Shown piece after piece: positions 1-5,292 of a DNA stretch of 5,398 bases. The notes beneath the pieces are model-generated. The model saw nothing but the letters and a program-made list of their open reading frames with translations. It was not told where the DNA came from and did no database searches. The stretch is from Methanosarcina sp. UBA402. Lineage in GTDB: Archaea > Halobacteriota > Methanosarcinia > Methanosarcinales > Methanosarcinaceae. Position 1 is the first letter of the stretch. Each line of letters starts with the position of its first letter. Location: assembly GCA_002509325.1 (NCBI GenBank), contig DADO01000141.1, forward strand, positions 1 through 5,398. Direction: 5' to 3'. A program made the translations under genes and the position numbers.

Positions 1-43
1 AGGTAGCTCTCAAATATCCAGAGTTTTATATTATATTGATTAT

Positions 44-181
44 AAAAAAAGTAAATCTTGAGTTTATATAAAAAATAACTCAGAAATTGAGATAGCTGAA
101 TAGTTACTTTATTTCAAAGATTATTTCTTATAAAGTTCAAAGGACTTCCGCATTCCTGAAAAACAGGAAAGGGAACCCTTT
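44..181 (-). terminator. Probable transcription end of the leftward DUF2150/UPF0179 genes
   Basis: Just past the DUF2150 stop codon, reading left, there is an inverted pair AAAGGG/CCCTTT around a 2-base centre (168-181). Next to it is a perfect 6-bp hairpin, TTCCTG/CAGGAA with an A5 loop on the + strand (153-169). Further left are two A7 runs (70-76 and 44-50), which read as T7 on the minus strand. Archaeal termination depends mainly on T-rich tracts, sometimes helped by hairpins, so this stretch is the likely end of the transcript. The exact end cannot be fixed from sequence. Confidence 0.5.
61..72. promoter_or_regulatory. Palindromic TATA-like box
   Basis: The self-complementary sequence TTTATATAAA (63-72) is a good match to an archaeal TATA box and reads the same on both strands. 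It could serve a leftward gene starting beyond position 1, or a rightward transcript antisense to the DUF2150 gene. The surrounding DNA is very AT-rich, so a chance match is quite possible. Confidence 0.25.
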
Positions 182-197
182 ATTAAAGAGGAATCGT

Positions 198-830
198 TTA
201 AACGTCGTCTTCGTCTTCTTCATCAAATTCCCTGTAGCTGTCGCTTCCTACCATAGCAGCCGAGATAGAATCAATTCCATCAAGCCATTCTGCCACAATT
301 CCGTAGGGAAGGTCTGCCATTACTTCTTCAGACAGGCTTCTCCCTTTGAGTACGAGCGCACCGCACTGCGCAGTATAATCGAGAGCAAGCTCAAGGTTAT
401 CCGAGGCTTCGGCCTCAACAGCTAATTTTGCAAGTTCCGCAGTATCGGTTCCTTCATCATAGTCGCCCATGACATAGCATTCAAAAGCGACAAGTGCCCC
501 CATGAGAGAGGTCTGGATCGAGTCAATCATGAGGTCAATATCTTCGGAAATTGGCTCAACCTCGGAAAGTACGATATCCCGGATCTCAGCCAGGATTTCC
601 AGAGCTTTTTCTCTGGAGAGCACACCCTTATCAAAACGTACAGTCACTTTCAGGCAGGCAAGGATTACATCATCAACCATATTTACAAATATGGCACTTT
701 CCTTTCCGGCTTCTTCTTCTGATTCCTTAATTTGGAAACCGCTCTCTCTTGCCCTTCCTAGCCAGTTTTCCCAGCGCTTTTGGGTATAAAACTCATAGGG
801 GGGGACCTGGTTCATTTCCTTTTCAGGCAC
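198..830 (-). CDS. DUF2150 family archaeal protein, function unknown
   Basis: This 210-residue soluble protein resembles the archaeal DUF2150 family, whose biochemical role is not known to me. It has no signal peptide or membrane segment. The N-terminal part carries an aromatic stretch (YEFYTQKRWENWL, about 12-24). The middle (about 47-165) is rich in predicted amphipathic helices. The C-terminus is strikingly acidic (REFDEEDEDDV, 200-210). The start is a GTG at 830 preceded by GGTG at a 6-base spacing, which fits the archaeal anti-Shine-Dalgarno. The next ATG (815) has a purine stretch lying too close to it, but it would only remove five residues. The gene follows UPF0179 by 71 bases on the same strand, so co-transcription is likely. 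The family assignment is recognition from memory; the coding call itself is firm. Confidence 0.85.
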   Translation of the reverse strand: MPEKEMNQVPPYEFYTQKRWENWLGRARESGFQIKESEEEAGKESAIFVNMVDDVILACLKVTVRFDKGVLSREKALEILAEIRDIVLSEVEPISEDIDLMIDSIQTSLMGALVAFECYVMGDYDEGTDTAELAKLAVEAEASDNLELALDYTAQCGALVLKGRSLSEEVMADLPYGIVAEWLDGIDSISAAMVGSDSYREFDEEDEDDV

Positions 831-853
831 TTATAACACCGCTTTTGACCTTT

Positions 854-869
854 TTGATAATTGTATCAA
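854..869. promoter_or_regulatory. Short perfect dyad between UPF0179 and DUF2150
   Basis: TTGATA and TATCAA form a perfect 6-bp inverted repeat around a 4-base centre (ATTG on the + strand) in the 71-base gap between the two leftward genes. On the minus strand it is followed by A-rich rather than T-rich sequence, so it does not look like a terminator. It could be a small intercistronic hairpin or a protein-binding dyad, but AT-rich dyads of this size also arise by chance. Confidence 0.3.
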
Positions 870-901
870 TCTTACTATTACTAAAATGTGTCCGTTTACA
901 T

Positions 902-1351
902 TCACCAGAACAGCTTCACCTTTTTTAATGAGTAATTGGCTTCACACCTTGAGTCCAAGCTTTCGAGAACATCTACAATTTTGCATTTATCCCCTTTTGA
1001 AAGCCCTTCTGGGTGACAGATTTCATACACCTCACATTCTCTCTTACCACACTTTAGAGGCTCATACATAACTTTTGCCCCGACAACTGCTTTTCTTGAC
1101 TCCATCGTAGTCAGAATAGGTGCCCTGCTCACGTTTACGGCAAGTACGCCACCATCATGCAGAAAACACTGGTGGATATCTTTGTTTCTGACACTCTCTA
1201 CCCTGTATCTGCGTCCGGGTTCAAGGTTAAGGCAGGTGTTCTTCAGCCGGCATTTCTTGCATTCGGGCATCTCACCTTTAAATATGAATTCCAACCCTTC
1301 CCTTGCAAGTCGTGATCCGATAAGTGTTATTTTTGTATCGCTTTCTGTCAT
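902..1351 (-). CDS. UPF0179 family cysteine-rich protein
   Basis: This 149-residue protein matches the archaeal UPF0179 family, whose function is unknown. It has nine cysteines: C31, C34 and C40 in a CxxC-x5-C cluster, C62, then C101, C106, C112, C123 and C136. That arrangement suggests bound metal (zinc or an iron-sulfur cluster), though this is inference. There is no membrane segment or signal peptide. The frame stays open upstream to an ATG at 1450, giving 182 residues. I chose the ATG at 1351 for three reasons: it has GGAAGAG five bases upstream, the upstream ATG has no ribosome binding site, and the shorter length fits my memory of the family. A TATA-like box near 1453-1462 would also place the transcript start downstream of the longer start codon. 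The gene lies 71 bases before the DUF2150 gene and is probably co-transcribed with it. Confidence 0.9.
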   Translation of the reverse strand: MTESDTKITLIGSRLAREGLEFIFKGEMPECKKCRLKNTCLNLEPGRRYRVESVRNKDIHQCFLHDGGVLAVNVSRAPILTTMESRKAVVGAKVMYEPLKCGKRECEVYEICHPEGLSKGDKCKIVDVLESLDSRCEANYSLKKVKLFW

Positions 1352-1451
1352 AATAACTCTTCCATTTAATTGGTTTTGGGCCTGTGCCCCGATTCTCAGG
1401 AGTGCCTGGAGCTTATCCCGAGATAATTTGAAATTCGATATCGGGCTCATT

Positions 1452-1464
1452 TAAGATATACTTT
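1452..1464 (-). promoter_or_regulatory. Candidate TATA box for UPF0179
   Basis: On the minus strand the sequence AAAGTATATCTTAA resembles an archaeal promoter with a central TATA element. It lies about 100 bases upstream of the chosen UPF0179 start and directly beside the repeat array. Initiation about 25 bases downstream would begin the transcript near 1430. That would exclude the long ATG start at 1450 and leave a leader of roughly 80 bases. This is a pattern match only. Confidence 0.35.
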
Positions 1465-1471
1465 AACTGGA

Positions 1472-1680
1472 AATTAAGTGATTAATTCAATTGGTAATTA
1501 AGTGATCATTGAAGTGGGAATTAAGTGACTAGACTAGTTCAATTGGTAATTAAGTAATCATTGAAGTGGTAATTAAGTGACTAGACTAGTTCAATTAGTA
1601 ATTAAGTGATCATTGAAGTGGGAATTAAGTGACTAATTCAATTGGTAATTAAGTGGTTACTGAAGTGGGAATTAAGTGAT
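1472..1680. repeat. Higher-order tandem repeat array, nine AATTAAGTG cores
   Basis: Nine copies of AATTAAGTG (one reads AATTAAGTA) begin at 1472, 1496, 1519, 1548, 1571, 1600, 1623, 1647 and 1670. The spacings are 24, 23, 29, 23, 29, 23, 24 and 23. Two monomer types alternate. Type A continues GATCATTGAAGTGGG (23 bp). Type B continues into GACTA...TTCAATTGGT and is 24 or 29 bp. The result is four A+B dimers of 47, 52, 52 and 47 bp plus a partial copy. The 5-bp difference is a nested duplication of GACTA. Each dimer contains TTCAAT and ATTGAA as an inverted pair 16 bases apart (1486-1513, 1538-1565, 1590-1617; the fourth, 1637-1664, has one mismatch). There are no unique spacers, so it is not a CRISPR array. 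It lies upstream of UPF0179 and downstream of egsA. Its function is unknown. Confidence 0.95.
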
Positions 1681-1805
1681 TTCGGATTAACCGGGTTCTT
1701 TTAACCGAATATGAGCTGCCAGGTCCTGGAGATAATCCTGATCTTAAGCTCGGGTGTTTTAAACGGACACTCATTCTCGGCTTTAGCCTGAGTAAGAATA
1801 ACTTT

Positions 1806-2876
1806 TCAACTTATGACCTTTGTGATTCTTGCGACTTTCTCAGCAGCCGATGGGGTAAGGCCGCTCCCGAGAATTGTATAACGTTCAGGGCGGATACTGT
1901 GTGCATGCAGTAGAGCCTCAATTATATATTTATCATCTATACCCAGTTCTTCAGCAGTTACAGGAGCTCCTATCCTTTTTAAGGCATCCCTGATTTCCTG
2001 CCAGTTTCCTCCGTGAAGGTACATCATCATAATTGTGCCAACCCCACATTGTTCTCCGTGGAGTGCAGGTTTTGGGGCTATTCTGTCAAGGGCGTGGCTG
2101 AACATATGTTCCGAGCCTGAAGCAGGTCTGGAAGAGCCCGCAATACTCATTGCAACCCCGTTTGATACAAGAGCCTTTACTACAAGCCTTGCCGAGGTCT
2201 CGTGCTCTGGCTTGATCGAATCCGCATACTCTATGATAACCCGGGCAGCCATACGGGAGAGCGCTGCAGCATATTCCCCAAGATATTCATTCCTGAGCCT
2301 GTTTGCAAGTTCCCAGTCCAGAACTGCCGTATAATTGGAGATTATGTCTCCACATCCAGCTGCAAGGAAGCGGAAGGGAGCTGCTGAAATAATCTTTGTA
2401 TCTGCAATGACGGAAATCGGAGCCTGGGCCTGTGCAGACGTACTCCTCCCGTTATCCATAATTGAGGCACGGGAAGATGCAATACCATCATGGGAAGCTG
2501 CAGTCGGCACACTGATAAAAGGAAGCTCAAGCCGGGTCGAAGCAAGTTTCGCAAGATCAATAGACCTGCCGCTTCCAACCCCAAGGAGAAAGTTTGCTTC
2601 TACTTCAAGGGCCTTTTCCATAACCCGTTCAACCTCTTCAGTTGTAGCATTTCGGGTTAGAATCGTTTCTGCGCTACTGCCTGTACTCTCAAGGAGGGTA
2701 CTGACTCTCTTGGCTGCAATATCCCTTGTAGTACTTCCTGTTACTATCAGCGCATTTCCTTTCAGTTTCAGGTCCCTGCAGACATATCCAACTTCCTCAA
2801 GTACGCCATGCCCGATAAGCACATCTCTTGGAAGCTGCATCCATTTAGCGCTGTTTTTATTGATGGTCAATTTCAT
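1806..2876 (-). CDS. egsA: sn-glycerol-1-phosphate dehydrogenase
   Basis: This cytoplasmic enzyme reduces dihydroxyacetone phosphate to sn-glycerol-1-phosphate with NADH or NADPH. It is the entry step of archaeal ether lipid synthesis and fixes the archaeal stereochemistry. The 356-residue product has the iron-containing alcohol dehydrogenase/dehydroquinate synthase fold. An N-terminal nucleotide-binding half contains GSGRSID (101-107) and [11 protein letters not shown] (125-135). A helical C-terminal half carries the expected Zn ligands: D177 (in GCGD), H257 (in [12 protein letters not shown]) and H273 (in [10 protein letters not shown]). All key residues are present and the length is normal. 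The frame extends six residues upstream to a TTG at 2894. I prefer the ATG at 2876 because MKLTINKN is the usual family beginning as I remember it, although neither start has a well-placed ribosome binding site. The gene is divergent from DUF63 and has repeat arrays on both sides. Confidence 0.97.
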   Translation of the reverse strand: MKLTINKNSAKWMQLPRDVLIGHGVLEEVGYVCRDLKLKGNALIVTGSTTRDIAAKRVSTLLESTGSSAETILTRNATTEEVERVMEKALEVEANFLLGVGSGRSIDLAKLASTRLELPFISVPTAASHDGIASSRASIMDNGRSTSAQAQAPISVIADTKIISAAPFRFLAAGCGDIISNYTAVLDWELANRLRNEYLGEYAAALSRMAARVIIEYADSIKPEHETSARLVVKALVSNGVAMSIAGSSRPASGSEHMFSHALDRIAPKPALHGEQCGVGTIMMMYLHGGNWQEIRDALKRIGAPVTAEELGIDDKYIIEALLHAHSIRPERYTILGSGLTPSAAEKVARITKVIS

Positions 2877-2920
2877 ACCTGCATCAGTATTCAATCATGA
2901 TAGATGGTAAATTGGCTCTC

Positions 2921-2954
2921 ATAAACCCGAATTAGAACTTTAATAAACCCGAAT
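2921..2954. promoter_or_regulatory. 12-bp direct repeat upstream of egsA
   Basis: The sequence ATAAACCCGAAT occurs twice, at 2921-2932 and 2943-2954, with start points 22 bp apart, about two helical turns. On the coding strand of egsA it reads ATTCGGGTTTAT. The distal copy adjoins and partly overlaps a TATA-like sequence (TATATTC on the minus strand, around 2951-2958) that is a candidate egsA promoter. This layout fits a paired operator for a DNA-binding regulator, but a simple local duplication is also possible. Confidence 0.45.
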
Positions 2955-3023
2955 ATACATACGAAGTCACAGATTTTTCGATTATTATCAGCTGCCGTAT
3001 ATCGGTTACGTAATTTAATATTA

Positions 3024-3047
3024 ACTTAACTCACAAAGTTAGTTTTT
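3024..3047 (+). terminator. Small hairpin with T5 tract in the divergent region
   Basis: TAACT and AGTTA (3027-3031 and 3037-3041) form a short stem with a 5-base loop. Allowing one bulged T, it extends by two pairs (AC/GT), and five Ts follow on the + strand (3043-3047). It looks like a weak rightward terminator. No rightward gene ends before it, so it may be chance or may end a short non-coding transcript. Confidence 0.2.
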
Positions 3048-3052
3048 CACCA

Positions 3053-3180
3053 ATTCCAGTATAACTAAGTTCCAGTAATTCAGTTCCAGTAATTCAGTTC
3101 CAGTAATTCAATTCCAGTAATTCAGTTCCAGTAATTCAATTCCAGTGATTCAGTTCCAGCAATTCAATTCCAGTAATTCA
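3053..3180. repeat. 14-bp tandem repeat, eight phased copies
   Basis: Eight uninterrupted 14-bp units with consensus (G/A)TTCCAGTAATTCA run from 3069 to 3180. A degenerate extra copy precedes them (3053-3068). Departures are few: a G in unit 6 and a C in unit 7. The first base of the units reads G,G,G,A,G,A,G,A, so the last six units form three 28-bp dimers, a sign of expansion by dimer duplication. The period is not a multiple of three and no reading frame uses it. It lies about 190 bases upstream of the egsA start and 360 bases upstream of DUF63. Its function is unknown. Confidence 0.96.
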
Positions 3181-3225
3181 GGACTTATTTAAGATCATTA
3201 CCATATTTATATCATTATTAATTTT

Positions 3226-3272
3226 TATGGTTACACTAATACAAACCCTTATGTTACATTAATACAAGTTCC
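3226..3272. repeat. Two-copy 23-24-bp tandem repeat
   Basis: Two adjacent copies share TATG followed by GTTACAYTAATACAA and a CCT-containing tail. The core lies at 3230-3244 and 3253-3267 and differs at one base. It sits upstream of the candidate DUF63 promoter at 3329. It may be a duplicated regulator site or a simple tandem duplication. Confidence 0.7.
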
Positions 3273-3328
3273 TTATTTTCATCATTAATATCCACAATAT
3301 TATACTATGTATGATTATAACGTTAAGA

Positions 3329-3335
3329 TTATATA
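3329..3335 (+). promoter_or_regulatory. Candidate TATA box for the DUF63-SpoIIM operon
   Basis: TTATATA, within AAGATTATATAGAG, is one of the better archaeal TATA-like matches upstream of DUF63. Initiation about 25-30 bases downstream (near 3360) would give a leader of about 180 bases that includes the 3438-3494 structure. A competing TTTATAT at 3206-3212 would give a still longer leader. In DNA this AT-rich the choice is uncertain. Confidence 0.3.
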
Positions 3336-3437
3336 GAGAAATTATAAAAATGAAGTAATATATTAAGATTGAGCTTTATTGAATACCGTTAACCCATACT
3401 TGGATAAAACCTTCCGGAAAGAATATCTTCCATTAAA

Positions 3438-3494
3438 GCAAACACCGTGCGCTGGAGAGGAGAATTACTTTCTTTATTAAGGAAGTAAGTTTGC
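3438..3494 (+). ncRNA. Predicted structured leader RNA upstream of DUF63
   Basis: An inner hairpin pairs 3465-3474 with 3479-3488: ten pairs, one of them U-G, closing a UAUU loop. Directly outside it, GCAAAC (3438-3443) pairs perfectly with GTTTGC (3489-3494), so the two stems would stack at 3488/3489. Between the two 5' strands lies a one-sided insert of 21 bases (3444-3464) ending in the purine run GGAGAGGAGAA. The element ends about 46 bases before the DUF63 ATG. It may be a cis-acting leader element; no known riboswitch class is recognised. Confidence 0.5.
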
Positions 3495-3540
3495 CCTATA
3501 CACAGTAAGTATTAATCGTATTAGGATATTGCCATTTTGA

Positions 3541-4410
3541 ATGAGTGATAAGATGAGTTTTTCAATAGACAAGATATCACAGTTTATTAATACCTATTAT
3601 CTTAACCCCATAAGAGGAGATGAAGGGTATAACATTGTAAATACATTTACCTGGGCAATGGTACTGGGTATTTGTATATTCGGGGTTTTCAGGCTGCTCG
3701 AAAAGCTTGAGGTAAAACTCACCCCACGCTTTATTGTGTCTGTCTTACCTTTCGTACTTGCAGGGTCTTCCCTGCGCGTACTTGAAGATTCTCCTGCAGG
3801 CATCTTTCAACCGCCATATAGCTATCTTCTCATAACTCCTAATATCTACTTTTTAGTTTTTGCGATAACTGTGGGCTGTCTCTGGATCTCCATCCAGCTA
3901 CATAAGGCAGGGCTGGTAAAGGATTTTCATCTCACCTTTGCAGGCTTCGGAATCATATGGTTTTTCATAAACCTCATCGTCCTCCTGTATCTTGAGAATA
4001 TTGTAGCCTTATACGTTCCATTATTCGTACTTGTAGCAGGAACAGGACTGACCTTAACCTTCTATCTTGTCGCCCGCCATTTCAAATCCTCGATATTTAC
4101 CGACCCCCTTAACCTTTCTATCCTGATGGCTCATCTGATGGATGCTTCTTCAACTTACATAGGGATAGACAAACTTGGGTACTTTGAGAAGCATGTAGTG
4201 CCCTCCTATCTTATTGATCTCACCGGCACCGCATTGGTTATGTATCCATTGAAACTTATTATCTTCATAGGGGTTATTTACGTGCTTGACACTCAGTTTG
4301 AGGATGACGAACGCTCCTTGAACTTGAAAGAACTCATCAAAATGGTCATTTTGATCCTTGGGCTTTCCCCTGCAACTCGGAACACGGTCCGGATGATGCT
4401 GGGGATCTGA
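3541..4410 (+). CDS. DUF63 family multi-pass membrane protein
   Basis: This 289-residue integral membrane protein belongs to the archaeal DUF63 family, whose function is unknown. About seven or eight hydrophobic segments are visible: roughly 35-52, 64-76, 97-118, 131-151, 155-178, 190-207, 227-250 and 262-275. Motifs I associate with the family are NPI...GYNIVNT (22-35), GSSLRVLED (75-83), HLMDASST (198-205, with His and Asp inside a membrane segment), EKHVVP (216-221) and a C-terminal PATRNTVR (277-284). The polar residues within membrane segments hint at transport or catalysis, but no activity can be assigned. The ATG at 3541 gives the longest frame and has no clear ribosome binding site. 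The ATG at 3553 would remove four residues and has GTGAT just upstream, though too close to be ideal. The gene is followed after 79 bases by SpoIIM on the same strand. Confidence 0.92.
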   Translation: MSDKMSFSIDKISQFINTYYLNPIRGDEGYNIVNTFTWAMVLGICIFGVFRLLEKLEVKLTPRFIVSVLPFVLAGSSLRVLEDSPAGIFQPPYSYLLITPNIYFLVFAITVGCLWISIQLHKAGLVKDFHLTFAGFGIIWFFINLIVLLYLENIVALYVPLFVLVAGTGLTLTFYLVARHFKSSIFTDPLNLSILMAHLMDASSTYIGIDKLGYFEKHVVPSYLIDLTGTALVMYPLKLIIFIGVIYVLDTQFEDDERSLNLKELIKMVILILGLSPATRNTVRMMLGI

Positions 4411-4489
4411 GGCAAAAACTATTTGGGCAGGCAGTTTGTGCATTTAGATCAGGATTTAGCCAGATAAGAATTACTGGTGGGGAAGGTAT

Positions 4490-5230
4490 ATGGAGACAGG
4501 GGAGGATTCTAATTTAGAGGAGAAAAGAGCAGGAGCACAGGCAGAAGCTCCTGTAACGGAGATGAGAAATAGGAGATATTCTGTAGAGGAGAACGATTTT
4601 CTTCCCAGGAGCATCGAGGCAGAAACCTGGCCTGAAGACAAAAAGGACCCGAAAAAAGGGTTTACCGGATATGTGCGCTTTATCTGGCCTTATGTACTTT
4701 TCATAGCCTTTGTATTTTTCGGATCCTTAGTTGCAGGTTATATTTCAGCTCCAGATTTTCCTTCTATGGCTGATACCCTCAGGGAAAGTTTCAGTTCCCG
4801 CTTTGAGCCACTCCTGGCAATGAACCCTTTTTACATAATGCTCGCAATCTTTCTTAACAATGCCTTTGTAAGCCTGCTTTTTCTAATGCTCGGGCTGGCC
4901 CTGGGAGTTCTTCCAGTACTATTTATCGCCTTCAATGGATATCTTGTAGGAGTAATCGCTTACCTGGTAGCCCAGGAAAGAGGCCTGCTCTTTATTTTGC
5001 TCGCCCTTCTCCCCCACGGGATACTGGAACTGCCTATGGTCTTCCTGGCTGCAGGGATAGGGCTTCGGCTCGGGCACCAGGTGTTTTCTGCTCTTATAGG
5101 CAGGCATACACAGATCAAAAGAGAGATAAAAGACGGGCTCATGTTTTATTTCCACTGGATCCTGCCTCTTCTTTTCATTGCAGCTGTAATTGAGGCTTTT
5201 ATTACGCCTCTTATCCTGAGTTTCGTTTAA
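4490..5230 (+). CDS. SpoIIM/DUF95 family membrane protein
   Basis: This 246-residue membrane protein resembles the SpoIIM (stage II sporulation protein M, DUF95) family. In Bacillus, SpoIIM works in engulfment with SpoIID and SpoIIP; archaea do not sporulate, so the role here is unknown. A hydrophilic, charged N-terminus (1-58) precedes about five hydrophobic segments: 63-85, 113-133, 134-160, 165-194 and 219-245. Family-like features are FLNNAFVS (121-128), a glycine-rich stretch leading to FNGYLVG (148-154), LPHGILELP (174-182) and IEAFITP (234-240). The start ATG has GGTGGGGAAGG just upstream, a good ribosome binding site. It lies 79 bases after DUF63 with no visible terminator between them, so the two are probably one operon, followed by a strong hairpin terminator. 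Confidence 0.88.
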   Translation: METGEDSNLEEKRAGAQAEAPVTEMRNRRYSVEENDFLPRSIEAETWPEDKKDPKKGFTGYVRFIWPYVLFIAFVFFGSLVAGYISAPDFPSMADTLRESFSSRFEPLLAMNPFYIMLAIFLNNAFVSLLFLMLGLALGVLPVLFIAFNGYLVGVIAYLVAQERGLLFILLALLPHGILELPMVFLAAGIGLRLGHQVFSALIGRHTQIKREIKDGLMFYFHWILPLLFIAAVIEAFITPLILSFV

Positions 5231-5292
5231 GAAAGCATCAGGACTCCAAAGAAAACTCAAAACATGAAAGAAAAATCAGAACCAGGAAACTA

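Larger units (their letters stand above)
1352..1805. other. Intergenic region between egsA and UPF0179
   Basis: This gap of about 454 bases has no convincing gene. Its right part (1711-1805) is moderately GC-rich for an intergenic region and holds a small hairpin, CTCGGC/GCC(T)GAG (1776-1792), just past the egsA stop. Next comes an imperfect inverted repeat at 1681-1709 (TTCGG-A-TTAA against TTAACCGAA). The centre is the 1472-1680 repeat array. The left end has a TATA-like box and an untranslated in-frame stretch before UPF0179. Two short open frames (1649-1774 on the minus strand, 1711-1791 on the plus strand) lack supporting signals. Confidence 0.7.
2877..3540. other. Divergent intergenic region between egsA and DUF63
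   Basis: These 664 bases are very AT-rich and contain no credible gene. Going right they hold: a 12-bp direct repeat near egsA (2921-2954); a small hairpin followed by five Ts (3024-3047); a 14-bp tandem array (3053-3180); a two-copy 23-24-bp repeat (3226-3272); several TATA-like boxes (near 3206 and 3329); the perfect palindrome TTCCGGAA (3412-3419); and a folded leader element (3438-3494). Both divergent promoters must lie here. The length is large for two promoters, and the repeats account for much of it. Confidence 0.75.

Noticed and set aside
502..789. Rightward open frame opposite the DUF2150 gene
   Set aside because: It is a shadow of the real gene, with a Ser/Arg/Ile-rich translation and no start signals.
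1472..1680. Possible short CRISPR array
   Set aside because: The sequences between the cores repeat too, spacings are 23-29 bp from core to core, and there are no unique spacers or cas genes in the window.
888..1770. 11-bp inverted pair GTGTCCGTTTA (888-898 and complement at 1760-1770) flanking UPF0179
   Set aside because: Several matches of this length are expected by chance in a 5.4-kb window, and nothing else suggests a mobile element.
1649..1774. 41-codon leftward open frame between egsA and UPF0179
   Set aside because: It has no ribosome binding site, its 3' part is made of the repeat array, and the composition is not protein-like.
1711..1791. 26-codon rightward open frame with a hydrophobic stretch
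   Set aside because: It is too short to judge and has no ribosome binding site or clear promoter.
2035..2910. Long open frames on the + strand opposite egsA (2035-2334 and 2335-2910, same frame)
   Set aside because: They lie antisense to a complete egsA with all catalytic residues. Their translations look like low-complexity Ser/Ala/Arg/Leu shadow, and they are broken by a stop at the junction.
3053..3180. 14-bp repeats as CRISPR or as a coding repeat
   Set aside because: There are no spacers between units, and the 14-bp period would shift frame at every copy.
4392..4412. Box C/D-like ATGATG...CTGA at the end of DUF63
   Set aside because: The spacing and flanking sequence do not fit a box C/D guide RNA, and the site is inside the coding end of a gene.
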